35,818 bases of DNA, taken from NCBI GenBank assembly GCA_937966095.1, contig CALCKF010000028.1, positions 1 through 35,818 on the forward strand, read 5' to 3'. Origin of the DNA: an uncultured Eubacterium sp. (GTDB lineage Bacteria; Bacillota; Clostridia; Peptostreptococcales; Anaerovoracaceae). The position numbers and the translations under genes were made by a program. A model generated the notes under the pieces. The model was not told the DNA's origin. It searched no databases and worked only from the letters and a program-made list of their open reading frames with translations. This document shows positions 33,596 through 35,818 of the stretch, in pieces (position 1 is the first letter of the stretch; each line of letters opens with the position of its first letter).

Positions 33596-33612
33596 TTGGC
33601 ACAGGTATTGCA
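33596..33612 (+). promoter_or_regulatory. Sigma-54 (-24/-12) promoter
   Basis: TTGGCAC-AGGTA-TTGCA matches the consensus TGGCAC-N5-TTGCA at every position, with the invariant GG (33598-33599) and GC (33610-33611) ten bases apart. Transcription should start near 33623, 43 bp before the nitrilase-family gene. Confidence 0.9.
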
Positions 33613-33665
33613 AATACTATTTTCAAAATAATTAGACATGTAAAGATGCAAGGAAGGGAGCATAA

Positions 33666-34493
33666 ATGAAAACAAATATAGCTTGTATACAAATGAAATC
33701 ATTATTGGGAGACAAGAAGGGAAATCTGAATAAAATTTTTTCCAATCTCAAAAAAGCTTGTGAGGATACAGATAAAACGCCGATTGATTTAGTCGTTTTT
33801 CCTGAGCTTGCTGTTACCGGATATGAATGCAGTGAGTTATACGATGTATTGGCTGAAGAATATCCGTCTGGAGAGTCTCTTTGCGAGATAGCTGCATATG
33901 CCAAAAAATTTAATGTATATATAGCTTTCGGTTTTATAGAGAAAGAAAAAAGCGAGAGTGGAGATATTCTGTACAATACAGTTGCATTAGTAGACAGGAC
34001 AGGGAATTTTGTAGGTAAGTATCGTAAATCACATCTTGTTGAAGGCGCTGAAACAAAATGGTTTAAAAAGGGAACAGAATACCCGGTGTTTGATACTGAT
34101 ATAGGGAAAATCGGGATCATGATTTGTTGGGATACCGCCTATCCTGAAGTGGCAAGAATACTGGCATTGAAAGGTGCCGAAATAATAGTTGAGCCTGCTG
34201 CATGGGAAAGTCCTTACGAGGAAGACTGGGATATAGTGCAGTGTGCACGTTCATTCGATAATGTCCTTTATGTTGCTTCGTGCAATCATGTAGGTACAGA
34301 CAAGTCCCTCAGCTTTTTCGGTAAAAGCAAAATCGTCGGACCTGTAGGAAGAACTATTGTTGAAGCCGGCTCTGAAGAGGAAATCATAAAAGCTGTTGTT
34401 GATCTGGATGTTCTGCCGGAGTTGAGGGAAGGTTTTTATGTACTTCTCAAGGACCGAAATCCGGAAACATACGGTGAGATTCTTAATGCTTAG
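33666..34493 (+). CDS. Carbon-nitrogen hydrolase (nitrilase superfamily)
   Basis: A 275-aa cytosolic hydrolase with the Glu-Lys-Cys triad of the nitrilase superfamily: Glu47 in VVFPELAVTGYE, Lys121 in KYRKSHLVEGAE and Cys154 in IGIMICWDTAYPEVAR. ILALKGAEIIVEPAAWE follows as usual. Most members with this layout are amidases or N-carbamoyl hydrolases; true nitrilases are rare. The start has AAGGGAG. It is the first gene of a sigma-54-controlled operon with a small membrane protein 9 bp away and an NCS1-type permease, so it probably hydrolyses an imported amide, ureide or carbamoyl compound. Confidence 0.9.
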   Translation: MKTNIACIQMKSLLGDKKGNLNKIFSNLKKACEDTDKTPIDLVVFPELAVTGYECSELYDVLAEEYPSGESLCEIAAYAKKFNVYIAFGFIEKEKSESGDILYNTVALVDRTGNFVGKYRKSHLVEGAETKWFKKGTEYPVFDTDIGKIGIMICWDTAYPEVARILALKGAEIIVEPAAWESPYEEDWDIVQCARSFDNVLYVASCNHVGTDKSLSFFGKSKIVGPVGRTIVEAGSEEEIIKAVVDLDVLPELREGFYVLLKDRNPETYGEILNA

Positions 34494-34502
34494 GAGGTAG
34501 AA

Positions 34503-34676
34503 ATGAGTGATGTAAAAACTGTAGCGGAAATGCTGCAAGAAGAATTGGATGTAAGGATCAAAGAAATTGAATCAGATGATTATGAGTATGTTCCTAAATT
34601 GAACAAAAATGATTTTATAGGAATAGCGTTGACAGCTGTTGCATGCATTGCTTTGATCGTGATAGGTATTATTTAA
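34503..34676 (+). CDS. 57-aa single-pass membrane protein, putative transporter subunit
   Basis: A short gene with a strong ribosome site (TTAGGAGG, 5 bp before ATG 34503). The protein begins MSDVKTVAEMLQEELDVRIK, is acidic over its first ~30 residues, and ends in one hydrophobic helix (FIGIALTAVACIALIVIGII) that reaches the C-terminus. The charge pattern places the N-terminus in the cytosol. It lies tightly between the nitrilase-family gene (9 bp) and the permease (18 bp), so it is translated from the same sigma-54 transcript. Small partners encoded beside secondary transporters exist in other families; here a helper or stabilising role for the permease is inference only. I recognise no family. 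Confidence 0.7.
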   Translation: MSDVKTVAEMLQEELDVRIKEIESDDYEYVPKLNKNDFIGIALTAVACIALIVIGII

Positions 34677-34694
34677 TATTATGGAGGAGAAATA

Positions 34695-35818
34695 ATGAGC
34701 AAGAATGAACAAAATGCAAATTCTGAGGCGGTATTTGGAAGTGTACCTATGCTGACAAAAGAAAGAACGCATGGATTTTGGAAAATGGCAGCTTTAACGT
34801 CGATATGGGCTTTAGCTCCATGGTGCTTTACACAGGGCAGCACAATAGTATCTGTGCTTGGCCTGAAGGCAGCTTTGACAAATCTGATAGGAGTTATTGT
34901 TATTTTCAGCCTGATTTATCTTTTGACGGTTGTTATACCTACAAGGGACGGAATAGATACATGGGTATATCAAAGAGCTGTGTTCGGAACTAAAGGTTAC
35001 GCGGTTTTATGGCTTGTGCTTATGCTTTCAACATGGGGATGGGAAGCGATACTTTGCCAGATATACGGTAATTCGATCGGAAGCCTCTGTACTATGGCTA
35101 CGGGAAATGAAATGAATAATACGATCATATTGTTCATAGGAGCAACATGCGTAATCATAGGAGCGATCATTGCCTGTCTCGGTCCTGATGTGATAACAAA
35201 AATATCGTATGTTGTTATTCCTGGTATAATCATAGCTTGTGCAGTTATTTTATATTATGTTTTTTCAAATTATTCCTGGAGCGAATTAATGACAATGAAA
35301 GCTATGGCACCTGCAGGGAGTTTTCATGAAAGTTATATGCTGGCAACGGAATGGAACCTGGCGTTTGTTTGTGCCTGGTATGGTTCTATGGGTGTTTTGT
35401 CAAGGCTTGGGAAATCAGAACGTTCAAGTTATTGGGGCTTTATGGTCGGATTTGGAGTTGTATATGCATTGATAGCATGTGTAGGAGCGATAGGATCTGT
35501 TGCGGTTTCTGACATGAACGGAGTATATTCGACTGATCCTACGGCATGGTTTACCCAGATGGGAGGAGGTATTGCAGTCTTAAGTCTAATATGTCTGATT
35601 GCTACAGATATTGCAGTGATGGCCGTGGCAATGTACAGCCTTTCAGTAAGTACAAAGGTTATTTTGCCGAAATTAAAGTTCAGGACAGTTGTAATTCTCT
35701 GGTCAGTCTGGATCCTATTCTTATACTTCAGTGGCGTGATGGGAGAGTATTATAATGTATTTTTAGCAGTAGTAGGATTTATAGGCGGACCTAGCATTAT
35801 GATAGTACTGGTAGATTA
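34695..35818 (+). CDS. NCS1-type (cytosine/purine/hydantoin) permease, 3' end outside the window
   Basis: The first 374 residues of a polytopic membrane protein, open at the right edge. It starts at ATG 34695 after GGAGGAGA. About ten hydrophobic segments are visible. Features of nucleobase-cation-symport-1 transporters include the N-terminal TKERTHGFWKMAAL...WALAPWCFTQGS, VVIPTRDGIDTWVYQRAVFG, and AFVCAWYGSMGVLSRLGKSERSS (seen in part: NLAFVCAWYGSMGVLSRL). The family imports purines, pyrimidines, allantoin or hydantoins with Na+ or H+. Third gene of the sigma-54 operon, fitting uptake of the compound that the nitrilase-family enzyme then hydrolyses. Family assignment is moderate; substrate unknown. 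Confidence 0.75.
   Translation, partial: MSKNEQNANSEAVFGSVPMLTKERTHGFWKMAALTSIWALAPWCFTQGSTIVSVLGLKAALTNLIGVIVIFSLIYLLTVVIPTRDGIDTWVYQRAVFGTKGYAVLWLVLMLSTWGWEAILCQIYGNSIGSLCTMATGNEMNNTIILFIGATCVIIGAIIACLGPDVITKISYVVIPGIIIACAVILYYVFSNYSWSELMTMKAMAPAGSFHESYMLATEWNLAFVCAWYGSMGVLSRLGKSERSSYWGFMVGFGVVYALIACVGAIGSVAVSDMNGVYSTDPTAWFTQMGGGIAVLSLICLIATDIAVMAVAMYSLSVSTKVILPKLKFRTVVILWSVWILFLYFSGVMGEYYNVFLAVVGFIGGPSIMIVLVD

Overview
The window looks like chromosome of a strictly anaerobic, low-to-moderate GC Firmicute of class Clostridia. Evidence: strong AGGAGG-type ribosome sites, sigma-A promoters, intrinsic terminators, gut-clostridial surface proteins ending in TGD-type sorting signals, the radical-SAM/TIGR03915 DNA-repair pair, a thiolase, and IS3/IS30 remnants typical of that group. 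The genus is a guess (Anaerovoracaceae/Eubacteriales Family XIII or a Lachnospiraceae relative). No rRNA, tRNA or CRISPR array was seen.

Left part (1-16.4 kb). It opens with the 3' end of an isocitrate/isopropylmalate dehydrogenase and a GntR/FCD regulator. A long AraC regulator is divergent from a saccharopine-dehydrogenase-like gene. A four-gene minus-strand operon (8821 to 4343) encodes an adenylating enzyme, a carrier protein, an MBOAT acyltransferase and an SGNH-like membrane protein. It has the architecture of the dlt teichoic-acid D-alanylation pathway, but in A-C-B-D order and with an adenylation pocket that appears to have lost the residues that select D-alanine. A patatin phospholipase and an AraC regulator follow, then an operon of APC permease, YtcJ-like amidohydrolase and DUF3237 protein. 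Next is a minus-strand pair encoding a Zn-macrodomain protein and a class-M sirtuin (SirTM), a reversible ADP-ribosylation module.

Middle (16.5-25.2 kb). HxlR and LysR regulators, a lipoprotein flavodoxin and an aldo/keto reductase form a redox-flavoured cluster. Just after the reductase, DNA of about 5.5 kb is bracketed by 13-bp direct repeats and 18-bp inverted repeats (19587-25134). It holds two sortase-type beta-helix surface proteins with a shared leader hairpin, a deleted IS3 element, an IS30 transposase fragment and a probable conjugative-element remnant. The terminator that probably belonged to the reductase now lies on the far side of this insertion.

Right part (25.2-35.8 kb). A housekeeping-like plus-strand series follows: radical SAM DNA-modification/repair protein and partner, class-U sirtuin, SurE, isochorismatase-family hydrolase, DUF2156 protein, thiolase. 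The end holds a PAS/AAA+ sigma-54 activator followed by a textbook -24/-12 promoter driving a nitrilase-family amidohydrolase, an unlisted 57-aa membrane protein and an NCS1-type permease cut by the window edge. This is probably an inducible uptake-and-hydrolysis system for a nitrogen compound.
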